DNA from: Streptococcus mitis
GTDB lineage: Bacteria > Bacillota > Bacilli > Lactobacillales > Streptococcaceae
Direction: 5' to 3'
DNA length: 64,000 bases
NCBI RefSeq assembly: GCF_000722705.1
Contig: NZ_JPFW01000007.1
Coordinates: forward strand, 186,001 to 250,000
Part shown: positions 15,830 to 23,454 of the stretch, piece by piece
How positions within the stretch are numbered: position 1 is the stretch's first letter
Layout: each line of letters begins with the position of its first letter
Notes under the pieces: generated by a model
What the model was told of the DNA's origin: nothing
What the model saw: the letters and a program-made list of their open reading frames with translations, nothing else
Databases searched by the model: none
Position numbers and translations under genes: made by a program

Positions 15830-16656
15830 TGGCGAACAAATTGTTGAAAAAGTTTATCCTCAGTTATTGAATCATGTTGGTATGATTCGTGGGGAATACT
15901 TGTTGAGAGAGCTAAATCAAAACATCCTGTTACCAAGTTGTCAGCAATTTGTAAAAGATTACCTAGAGACTATCTGCTCCCTGTACTCAGATGAAGAAGT
16001 TTGGTATCGTTTTTCTGAATTAACGAATACAGAAGCCAATTGTTTAGTAGGGACTAAAGAGTACTTTGATGAAAATCATCCCTTATTTGGATATAGAGGA
16101 ACCAGGCGTTTGCTGGCGTGTCCAGATGAATTTCAGGCTGAGGCACATGTCGTTACAGAAGTTTATCAAACCAATCCCAATTTGTCTGTTGTTTTTTCCT
16201 TTTGTCAATGATGCTGACCAATTAAAACAAGCTATTATAGTATTACGTCAGCATGGTTTCGCTGGAAAAATTGGCACAATGATTGAATTACCGTCAGCAT
16301 ATTTTGACTTGGACAGAATAATGGAAACGGGCATTTCAAAGATTGTAGTTGGAATGAATGATTTGACTTCCTTTGTTTTTGCGACTGTGAGAAATAGTCA
16401 ATGGCATGATATGGAAAGTCCAATAATGTTAGATATGCTGAAACAGATGCAGGATAAAGCAAGGATGAAAAAGATTGACTTTGCTGTGGCAGGTTATCTG
16501 AATGCTTCCTTCATACAAAAAATGAATCTGATGGGTATCAAGTGCATTATCCACTATAGTTCTATTCCAGAAATTTTTGATTTAGAGATTGAGCATCCAG
16601 ACCACCTCAAACGTGTAAAAGAAGTAAGTAAAAAATTACAAAGGAGCAACCTATGA
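15807..16656 (+). pseudogene. PEP-utilizing enzyme TIM-barrel protein, frameshifted in a T6 tract
   Basis: Two overlapping frames, 15804-16211 and one used from about 16192 to 16656, join across TTTTTT at 16192-16197; removing one T restores VVFPFVNDADQLK. The joined product of about 283 residues resembles the PEP-binding barrel of PEP synthase and pyruvate phosphate dikinase: GYRGTRRLL (RGxR), GTMIELPSA and VGMNDLTSF. The swivelling phosphohistidine domain and nucleotide-binding domain are absent, and IHYSSIPE replaces the segment where the catalytic cysteine would lie. Each half alone is a broken barrel. A sequencing error or slippage-based expression are alternatives. Confidence 0.8.
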
Positions 16657-17093
16657 CACCGCAAGAAATGTGGAATGCCTACAAGCAAATCAATCCCTCA
16701 ATTGGAGATGAGATAGATGCCTGGGCTTTTGGAGTAGATGCTAATCTCTTGGAAGATTTGGTTTTAAAAGGCGAAAAGACAGCAACCGCCTCAGCCTATG
16801 ACCTCTACGCACTAGAAGACGAACCTCTTCCACAAAAAGGGACCTTCGATGTCATTTTAGATAGTCAAAATCAAGCTGTCTGCATTGTTGAAATTACAAA
16901 GGTTTCTGTTGAACCCTTCAATCAAGTGTCAGCTGACCATGCCTTTAAGGAAGGTGAGGGAGACAAATCTTTAGCATATTGGCGCCAGGTTCATGAAGAT
17001 TTTTTCAGAGACTGCTTGGGTGAAGCAGGATTGACTTTTACACCTGAAAGCAAGGTTGTTTTAGAAGAATTTCGCAAGGTCTACCCTCTGTAG
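16653..17093 (+). CDS. ASCH-domain protein
   Basis: A 146-residue protein. WAFGVDANLLEDLVLKGEKT followed by ATASAYDLYALEDEPLP is the ASCH domain core, a PUA-like beta-barrel thought to bind RNA. A later segment, KVSVEPFNQVSADHAFKEGE, and YWRQVHEDFFRD match the standard family layout. The start overlaps the stop of the PEP-enzyme gene (ATGA), indicating translational coupling. It probably acts in RNA handling, as some ASCH proteins hydrolyse modified cytidines; this is inference. Confidence 0.88.
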   Translation: MTPQEMWNAYKQINPSIGDEIDAWAFGVDANLLEDLVLKGEKTATASAYDLYALEDEPLPQKGTFDVILDSQNQAVCIVEITKVSVEPFNQVSADHAFKEGEGDKSLAYWRQVHEDFFRDCLGEAGLTFTPESKVVLEEFRKVYPL

Positions 17094-17154
17094 ACAGATA
17101 GAAGGAAGAAAGTTTTGGAAATCGCCGTCCAATCCTTTTTTCTCAAGCAAAACA

Positions 17155-17163
17155 TGATATAAT
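17155..17163 (+). promoter_or_regulatory. Extended -10 promoter of pepN
   Basis: TGATATAAT (TGnTATAAT form), 52 bp upstream of the pepN ATG. Confidence 0.6.
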
Positions 17164-17214
17164 AAGTTTGTTTGAAGAAGAGCTCTAGCTCTTAAACTTA
17201 GATAGGAGAAAATT

Positions 17215-19761
17215 ATGCAAGCAGTTGAACATTTTATTAAGCAATTTGTTCCTGAACACTATGATTTATTTTTAGACTTGAGTCGTGAGACCAAGACGTT
17301 TTCTGGGAAGGTGACCATTACTGGTCAAGCACAGAGTGACCGTATTTCCCTTCATCAAAAAGATTTGGAAATCGTTTCTGTAGAAGTTGCAGGTCAAGCT
17401 CGTCCATTTACAGTTGACCATGAAAATGAAGCACTTCATATTGAACTTGCGGAAGTAGGTCAAGTTGAAGTGGTTATCGCTTTTTCAGGAAAAATCACAG
17501 ACAACATGACAGGGATTTACCCTTCTTATTACACAGTTGATGGAGTGAAGAAGGAAGTCTTGTCAACTCAGTTCGAGAGCCATTTTGCGCGTGAAGCCTT
17601 CCCATGTGTGGATGAGCCTGAAGCCAAGGCAACCTTTGACCTCTCTCTACGTTTTGACCAAGCAGAAGGTGAAGTGGCCTTGTCAAACATGCCAGAAATC
17701 GATGTTGAAAACCGCAAGGAAACAGGTATCTGGAAGTTTGAGACAACACCTCGCATGTCTTCTTACTTGTTGGCCTTTGTTGCTGGTGATTTACAAGGAG
17801 TAACGGCTAAAACTAAAAACGGTACCCTCGTAGGTGTCTACTCAACCAAAGCTCACCCACTATCTAATCTTGATTTCTCACTGGACATCGCCGTTCGTTC
17901 AATCGAGTTTTACGAAGATTACTACGGAGTCAAGTACCCAATCCCTCAATCTCTCCACATCGCCCTTCCTGACTTTTCATCAGGTGCTATGGAAAACTGG
18001 GGTCTTGTGACCTACCGTGAAGTTTACTTGGTTGTCGATGAAAACTCTACATTTGCCAGTCGTCAACAAGTTGCCCTTGTAGTGGCACATGAGTTGGCTC
18101 ACCAATGGTTTGGAAACCTCGTAACTATGAAATGGTGGGATGACCTTTGGCTTAATGAAAGCTTCGCTAACATGATGGAATATGTCTGTGTGGATGCCAT
18201 CGAGCCAAGCTGGAATATCTTTGAAGATTTTCAAACAGGTGGTGTTCCGTCTGCCTTGAAACGTGATGCGACAGATGGTGTGCAGTCTGTTCACGTAGAA
18301 GTCAAACACCCAGATGAAATCAATACGCTCTTTGACGGAGCTATCGTCTATGCCAAAGGAAGCCGTCTCATGCACATGCTTCGTCGTTGGTTAGGAGATG
18401 CTGATTTTGCTAAAGGTTTGCACGCTTACTTTGAAAAACACCAATACAGCAATACCATCGGTCGTGACCTTTGGGATGCCCTTGGTCAAGCGTCAGGACG
18501 TGATGTTGCAGCCTTCATGGATTCTTGGTTGGAACAACCTGGTTATCCAGTTCTTACTGTCAAGGTTGAAAATGATATCTTGAAGATTTCACAAAAACAA
18601 TTCTTCATCGGTGAGCACGAAGATAAGAACCGTCTCTGGGTTGTGCCACTCAACAGCAACTGGAAAGGCTTGCCAGATACACTTGAAACTGAAAGTATCG
18701 AAATCCCTGGCTACGCAGCTCTTCTTGCAGAAAACAAAACAGCCCTTCGTCTCAATACTGAAAATACAGCCCACTATATTACAGACTACCAAGGAGACTT
18801 GCTAGATGCTGTTCTTGCTGACCTAGTTGATCTTGATAACACAAGCAAATTGCAAATCGTCCAAGAACGTCGCTTGCTTGCTGAAGCAGGGCACATTTCT
18901 TATGCTGACTTGCTCCCAGTCCTTGATAAACTTGCCAAGGAAGAGTCTTACCTTGTGGTTTCAGCTGTTTCTCAAGTTATTTCTGCCCTTGAGCGCTTTA
19001 TCGATGAAGGAACAGAAGCTGAAACAGCCTTCAAAGTATTGGTTGCTAAATTGGCTCGTCACAACTATGACCGTCTTGGTTTTGAAGCTAAAGAAGGGGA
19101 ATCAGATGAGGATGAATTGGTTCGTCAGTTAGCCATTTCTATGATGATTCGCTCAAATAATGCAGAAGCTAGTCAAGTCGCTAGCCAAGTCTTCGCAGCT
19201 CACAAGGAGAATCTTGCAGGACTCCCAGCAGCTATTCGCTCACAGGTTCTGATCAATGAGATGAAACATCATGAGACTAAAGACTTGTTAGCACTTTATC
19301 TTGATACTTATACGCACGCAACAGATGCTGTCTTTAAACGTCAGTTGGCAGCTGCTCTTGCCTACAGTACAGATGCGGACAATATCCAAACCTTGATTGC
19401 TTCTTGGAAGGACAAATTTGTGGTCAAACCACAAGACTTATCAGCTTGGTATAATCATTTCCTATCTCATCAAGCAACTCAGGAAACAGCTTGGTCTTGG
19501 GCTCGTGAAAACTGGGCTTGGATTAAGGCAGCTCTTGGAGGAGATATGAGCTTTGATAGCTTTGTTATTCTTCCTGCCCATGTATTTAAGACAGAACAAC
19601 GCTTGGCGGAATACAAGGAGTTCTTTGAACCACAACTTTCTGATCTTGCTCTTAGCCGTAATATTGGCATGGGAATTAAGGACATTGCAGCGCGTGTTGA
19701 CTTGATTAACCGTGAAAAAGCTGCAGTGGAAGCAGTCGTTCTTCAATATGGGAAAGCTTAA
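17215..19761 (+). CDS. pepN: Aminopeptidase N (M1 family, lysyl aminopeptidase)
   Basis: An 848-residue M1 metallopeptidase. The substrate-recognition motif GAMENWG lies near residues 258-264. The zinc site HELAHQWFG near 290 is followed 18 residues later by NESFA, supplying the third ligand. A long C-terminal helical domain (about 530-848) closes the active site. The length is standard for lactic-acid bacterial PepN. It is cytoplasmic, removes N-terminal residues, with a preference for Lys/Arg/Leu, from peptides taken up by the cell. ATAGGAGAAAATT provides a good ribosome site. It is a single-gene transcript. Confidence 0.97.
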   Translation: MQAVEHFIKQFVPEHYDLFLDLSRETKTFSGKVTITGQAQSDRISLHQKDLEIVSVEVAGQARPFTVDHENEALHIELAEVGQVEVVIAFSGKITDNMTGIYPSYYTVDGVKKEVLSTQFESHFAREAFPCVDEPEAKATFDLSLRFDQAEGEVALSNMPEIDVENRKETGIWKFETTPRMSSYLLAFVAGDLQGVTAKTKNGTLVGVYSTKAHPLSNLDFSLDIAVRSIEFYEDYYGVKYPIPQSLHIALPDFSSGAMENWGLVTYREVYLVVDENSTFASRQQVALVVAHELAHQWFGNLVTMKWWDDLWLNESFANMMEYVCVDAIEPSWNIFEDFQTGGVPSALKRDATDGVQSVHVEVKHPDEINTLFDGAIVYAKGSRLMHMLRRWLGDADFAKGLHAYFEKHQYSNTIGRDLWDALGQASGRDVAAFMDSWLEQPGYPVLTVKVENDILKISQKQFFIGEHEDKNRLWVVPLNSNWKGLPDTLETESIEIPGYAALLAENKTALRLNTENTAHYITDYQGDLLDAVLADLVDLDNTSKLQIVQERRLLAEAGHISYADLLPVLDKLAKEESYLVVSAVSQVISALERFIDEGTEAETAFKVLVAKLARHNYDRLGFEAKEGESDEDELVRQLAISMMIRSNNAEASQVASQVFAAHKENLAGLPAAIRSQVLINEMKHHETKDLLALYLDTYTHATDAVFKRQLAAALAYSTDADNIQTLIASWKDKFVVKPQDLSAWYNHFLSHQATQETAWSWARENWAWIKAALGGDMSFDSFVILPAHVFKTEQRLAEYKEFFEPQLSDLALSRNIGMGIKDIAARVDLINREKAAVEAVVLQYGKA

Positions 19762-19775
19762 ACATTCGTAAAATA

Positions 19776-19826
19776 ATAAAAACTCAACTTTCTCTCTTAA
19801 AGTAAGAGGGAGTTGAGTTTTTTTTA
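19776..19826 (+). terminator. Terminator between pepN and ciaR
   Basis: AAAACTCAACT and AGTTGAGTTTTTTTT form the outer stem and TCTCTCTTA/TAAGAGGGA the inner one. Confidence 0.85.
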
Positions 19827-19844
19827 AGGCAAATTTGGTATAAT
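19823..19844 (+). promoter_or_regulatory. ciaRH promoter with possible CiaR half-site
   Basis: TGGTATAAT (19836-19844) is an extended -10. Just upstream, TTTAAG (19823-19828), five bases and TTTGGT resemble the CiaR direct repeat TTTAAG-N5-TTTAAG with a degenerate second half. Autoregulation by CiaR would be consistent, but the second half matches poorly. Confidence 0.4.
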
Positions 19845-19868
19845 GGTTTTAATAAGGAGGAGTTTCTC

Positions 19869-20543
19869 ATGATAAAAATCTTATTAGTTGAGGATGACCT
19901 AGGCCTATCAAATTCAGTATTTGACTTTTTAGACGATTTTGCGGATGTCATGCAGGTATTTGATGGAGAAGAAGGTCTCTACGAAGCTGAAAGTGGCGTC
20001 TATGACTTGATTTTGCTGGATTTGATGTTGCCAGAAAAAAATGGTTTCCAAGTATTGAAAGAATTGCGTGAAAAGGGAATTACGACACCAGTTCTGATTA
20101 TGACTGCCAAGGAAAGTTTGGATGACAAGGGACATGGATTTGAATTGGGAGCAGATGATTACCTGACCAAGCCTTTCTACCTAGAAGAACTCAAAATGCG
20201 GATTCAAGCCCTTCTCAAACGTTCAGGGAAGTTTAATGAAAACACCTTGACTTATGGAAATATTGTAGTTAATTTGTCAACCAATACCGTTAAGGTTGAA
20301 GATACTCCTGTTGAATTGCTGGGGAAAGAGTTTGATTTACTAGTTTATTTCCTTCAAAATCAAAATGTTATTTTGCCTAAGACTCAGATTTTTGATCGTC
20401 TATGGGGATTTGATAGTGATACAACGATTTCGGTTGTCGAAGTTTATGTTTCAAAAGTCCGTAAGAAATTAAAAGGAACTACTTTTGCAGAGAATTTGCA
20501 AACCTTGCGCAGTGTTGGGTATATTTTAAAAGATGTTCAGTAA
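19869..20543 (+). CDS. ciaR: Response regulator CiaR
   Basis: A 224-residue OmpR/PhoB-type regulator. The receiver domain has the acidic pocket VEDD near residues 7-10 and the phosphorylated aspartate in [33 protein letters not shown] and the switch lysine in LTKPF follow. The C-terminal winged helix runs from about residue 125, with the recognition helix in [22 protein letters not shown] precedes the ATG. CiaR controls competence, beta-lactam tolerance, htrA and small csRNAs. It overlaps ciaH by 11 bases. Confidence 0.97.
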   Translation: MIKILLVEDDLGLSNSVFDFLDDFADVMQVFDGEEGLYEAESGVYDLILLDLMLPEKNGFQVLKELREKGITTPVLIMTAKESLDDKGHGFELGADDYLTKPFYLEELKMRIQALLKRSGKFNENTLTYGNIVVNLSTNTVKVEDTPVELLGKEFDLLVYFLQNQNVILPKTQIFDRLWGFDSDTTISVVEVYVSKVRKKLKGTTFAENLQTLRSVGYILKDVQ

Positions 20544-21936
20544 ACTAAAAAAAACATGGTATGCGGATGACTTTAGTTACTTTATCCGCAACTTTGGTGT
20601 CTTCACCCTGATTTTCTCTACCATGACTCTGATTATTTTGCAGGTTATGCATTCGAGCCTCTATACTTCGGTCGATGATACGCTCTATGGCTTAAGTAAG
20701 AATCCTCAGGCGGTTATTCAGCTTGCGGTAAATAGGGCAACAGAAGAGATTAAAGATTTAGAGAATGCCGCTACAGATACTAGTAAGACGGAGATAAAAC
20801 CCAATGTCAGTTCCAATACGGAGGTTATTCTTTTTGATAAGAATTTTACCCAGCTCCTTTCTGGAAATCGATTTTTGGGCTTGGATAAGATTAAGTTAGA
20901 GAAAAAAGAACTAGGCCATATCTATCAGATTCAAGTTTTTAATAGCTATGGCCAGGAAGAAATCTATCGCATGATTCTGATGGAAACTAATATCAGTTCG
21001 GTTTCAACCAATATCAAGTATGCGGCTGTCTTGATTAATACTAGTCAGTTAGAGCAGGCCAGTCAAAAGCATGAGCAGTTGATTGTGGTCGTGATGGCTA
21101 GTTTCTGGATTTTATCTTTGCTTGCCAGTCTCTATCTAGCTCGAGTCAGTGTTCGTCCTCTGCTTGAGAGCATGCAGAAGCAGCAATCCTTTGTGGAAAA
21201 TGCCAGTCATGAGTTACGAACTCCACTTGCAGTTCTGCAAAATCGTTTAGAGACCCTTTTTCGAAAGCCAGAAGCTACCATTATGGATGTGAGTGAAAGC
21301 ATTGCATCGAGTTTGGAAGAAGTCCGCAATATGCGTTTTTTGACGACAAACTTGCTGAACTTAGCGCGTAGAGATGATGGGATTAAGCCAGAACTTGCAG
21401 AAGTTCCAACTAGCTTTTTTAATACGACTTTCACAAACTATGAGATGATTGCTTCAGAAAATGACCGTGTCTTTCGTTTTGAAAATCGCATCCATCGCAC
21501 GATTGTCACAGATCAGCTCCTTTTGAAACAACTGATGACCATCCTATTTGATAATGCTGTCAAGTATACTGAAGAGGATGGTGAAATTGATTTTGTGATT
21601 TCAGCTACTGATCGTAGTCTTTACTTGTTAGTTTCCGACAATGGAGTCGGTATTTCAGCAGAAGATAAGAAGAAGATTTTTGACCGTTTTTATCGAGTGG
21701 ATAAGGCTAGAACCCGTCAAAAAGGTGGTTTCGGTTTAGGATTATCCCTAGCCAAGCAAATTGTAGATGCCCTAAAAGGAACCATTACTGTTAAAGATAA
21801 TAAACCAAAGGGAACAATCTTTGAAGTGAAGATTGCCATCCACACACCATCTAAAAAGAAAAATAAAAATATCGCTCCAGCTGGGGCGATATTTTGGATT
21901 TATCTTCTACGTTTTCGTTTGATAATAGAGCGTTGA
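20533..21936 (+). CDS. ciaH: Sensor histidine kinase CiaH (extended C-terminus)
   Basis: Two membrane helices (about residues 18-38 and 185-205) flank an extracytoplasmic domain. The H-box is [15 protein letters not shown] and the ATP site has NAVKYT (N-box), SDNGVGIS and [11 protein letters not shown]. The frame here gives 467 residues, whereas I recall 444 as the usual CiaH length. After SKKK the sequence reads on through the terminator hairpin (21866-21895) and adds 23 residues, ending [14 protein letters not shown]. One extra A in the tract at 21859-21863 would give SKKKK and a TAA stop, i.e. 444 residues exactly. The gene end now overlaps the convergent gene by 37 bases. Confidence 0.95.
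   Translation: MFSKLKKTWYADDFSYFIRNFGVFTLIFSTMTLIILQVMHSSLYTSVDDTLYGLSKNPQAVIQLAVNRATEEIKDLENAATDTSKTEIKPNVSSNTEVILFDKNFTQLLSGNRFLGLDKIKLEKKELGHIYQIQVFNSYGQEEIYRMILMETNISSVSTNIKYAAVLINTSQLEQASQKHEQLIVVVMASFWILSLLASLYLARVSVRPLLESMQKQQSFVENASHELRTPLAVLQNRLETLFRKPEATIMDVSESIASSLEEVRNMRFLTTNLLNLARRDDGIKPELAEVPTSFFNTTFTNYEMIASENDRVFRFENRIHRTIVTDQLLLKQLMTILFDNAVKYTEEDGEIDFVISATDRSLYLLVSDNGVGISAEDKKKIFDRFYRVDKARTRQKGGFGLGLSLAKQIVDALKGTITVKDNKPKGTIFEVKIAIHTPSKKKNKNIAPAGAIFWIYLLRFRLIIER
21866..21895. terminator. Bidirectional terminator, here inside the extended ciaH frame
   Basis: AAAATATCGCTCC, a four-base loop and GGGGCGATATTTT form a long stem with T-runs on both strands, serving ciaRH and the leftward gene at 21900. 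Confidence 0.85.
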
Positions 21937-22187
21937 ATTTTTAAAACAAGTAAACTGAATCCGATTGCTGCGACAAATGCAAGAGCAGTTGAGAATTTTA
22001 ATGCTAAAAAGATAAAACTAAAGATAGCAATACAGATACAAAAAATAGCTATATTAACAAAAAATAGGATTTCCTTGAGATTGGTATCAGATTGCGCTTC
22101 AGGTATATAATCTTGATAGCGAGGAACCTGCTGGTGCAATTCTTCTTGATAGTCTACCTCATAGGATTGTAATTTTCTTACGGGCAT
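21900..22187 (-). CDS. Small membrane protein (DUF3270-like)
   Basis: The ATG at 22187 behind GGAGAG gives 95 residues; a start at 22208 would add seven. The N-terminal 40 residues are soluble and acidic (YEVDYQEELHQQVPRYQDY). Two adjacent hydrophobic segments follow (ILFFVNIAIFCICIAIFSFI and ALAFVAAIGFSLLVL), then a very basic tail ending KRKRRR. This small protein is a constant neighbour of ciaRH in streptococci; I recall it as DUF3270. Function unknown. Confidence 0.75.
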   Translation of the reverse strand: MPVRKLQSYEVDYQEELHQQVPRYQDYIPEAQSDTNLKEILFFVNIAIFCICIAIFSFIFLALKFSTALAFVAAIGFSLLVLKIQRSIIKRKRRR

Positions 22188-22309
22188 GTCTCTCTCCTTA
22201 CAGTACATACCTATTTTATCATTTTTTCAGCAGAGAATTATTACAGAAAGGTTACAAAAAGAATAAAGTCCCTTTTCATTTTCAAAGAATAGCTGATTTT
22301 CCAGAATTG

Positions 22310-22318
22310 TGGTATAAT
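22310..22318 (+). promoter_or_regulatory. Extended -10 of the U32 gene, 7 bp from its ATG
   Basis: TGGTATAAT ends at 22318 and the ATG is at 22326, leaving no room for a ribosome site. The transcript probably starts at or next to the start codon. Confidence 0.6.
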
Positions 22319-22325
22319 TTTTCTT

Positions 22326-23255
22326 ATGGAAAAGATTATTATTACAGCAACTGCTGAAAGTATTGAACAAGTTGAACAACTGCTCGAAGCTGGCGTGGAC
22401 CGTATCTATGTCGGTGAGAAAGACTTTGGGCTTCGTCTGCCAACAACCTTTAGTCATGACCAATTGCGTGAAATCGCTAAGCTGGTTCATGATGCTGGTA
22501 AGGAATTGATTGTTGCAGTCAATGCCCTCATGCACCAAGATATGATGGACCGTATCAAGCCTTTTCTCGATTTCTTGGAAGAAATCAAGACAGACTACAT
22601 AACGATTGGAGATGCAGGCGTTTTTTACGTAGTCAACCGCGATGGATATCCCTTTAAAACCATCTATGATGCTTCTACAATGGTGACAAGCAGTCGTCAG
22701 ATTAACTTCTGGGGACAAAAGGCTGGCGCATCTGAGGCTGTTTTGGCGCGTGAAATTCCATCTGCTGAACTTTTTAAAATGCCAGAGATTTTGGAAATTC
22801 CTGCTGAAGTTTTGGTGTATGGTGCTAGTGTGATTCACCATTCTAAACGTCCACTCTTGCAAAACTACTATAACTTTACGCATATCGATGATGAAAAGAC
22901 CCGCAAGCGGGACCTCTTCTTGGCTGAGCCAAGTGACCCCGAGAGCCATTATTCCATTTTTGAAGACAATCATGGGACCCACATCTTTGCCAATAATGAC
23001 CTTGATTTGATGACCAAATTGACAGAATTGGTAGAGCATGGTTTTACTCACTGGAAATTAGAAGGTCTTTATACTCCAGGTCAGAACTTTGTTGAGATTG
23101 CAAAACTCTTTATCCAAGCGCGTAGCTTGATCCAAGAGGGCAACTTTAGCCATGACCAAGCCTTCTTGCTGGATGAAGAAGTGCGCAAGTTACATCCTAA
23201 AAACCGTTTCCTTGATACAGGATTTTATGATTACGACCCTGATATGGTTAAATAA
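22326..23255 (+). CDS. Peptidase U32 family protein
   Basis: A 309-residue protein. It starts MEKIIITATAESIEQVEQLL with GVDRIYVGEKDFGLR near residue 26, the layout of the shorter member of the U32 pair in Firmicutes. Members of this family, including the E. coli proteins of the TrhP group, take part in tRNA U34 hydroxylation; protease activity is poorly supported. The usual longer partner is not adjacent. It is probably translated from a leaderless message, and is followed by a strong terminator. Confidence 0.88.
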   Translation: MEKIIITATAESIEQVEQLLEAGVDRIYVGEKDFGLRLPTTFSHDQLREIAKLVHDAGKELIVAVNALMHQDMMDRIKPFLDFLEEIKTDYITIGDAGVFYVVNRDGYPFKTIYDASTMVTSSRQINFWGQKAGASEAVLAREIPSAELFKMPEILEIPAEVLVYGASVIHHSKRPLLQNYYNFTHIDDEKTRKRDLFLAEPSDPESHYSIFEDNHGTHIFANNDLDLMTKLTELVEHGFTHWKLEGLYTPGQNFVEIAKLFIQARSLIQEGNFSHDQAFLLDEEVRKLHPKNRFLDTGFYDYDPDMVK

Positions 23256-23267
23256 AGTAAATCAATA

Positions 23268-23310
23268 GTTGAGAGAAGGAAGATGCAAACCTTTCTTCTC
23301 TCAATTTTTC
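23268..23310 (+). terminator. Terminator after the U32 gene
   Basis: TTGAGAGAAGGAAG, a short loop and CTTTCTTCTCTCAA are followed by TTTTTC. Confidence 0.85.
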
Positions 23311-23437
23311 TTATTCTCCAATATTTTCAAAAAAATCAGCATGTGAGGATACTCTATTTGATGTGATTTTTAAGCTAAGTAACGTTCTTGAGTTTGAAAA
23401 TTATCCCATGTTTGCAGGTGCCAAATGGCCCTTTTTT

Positions 23438-23446
23438 TGGTATAAT
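23438..23446 (+). promoter_or_regulatory. Extended -10 of dinG, 8 bp from its ATG
   Basis: TGGTATAAT (23438-23446) with the ATG at 23455 and no ribosome site between them; probably leaderless. Confidence 0.55.
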
Positions 23447-23454
23447 TTTTTATA

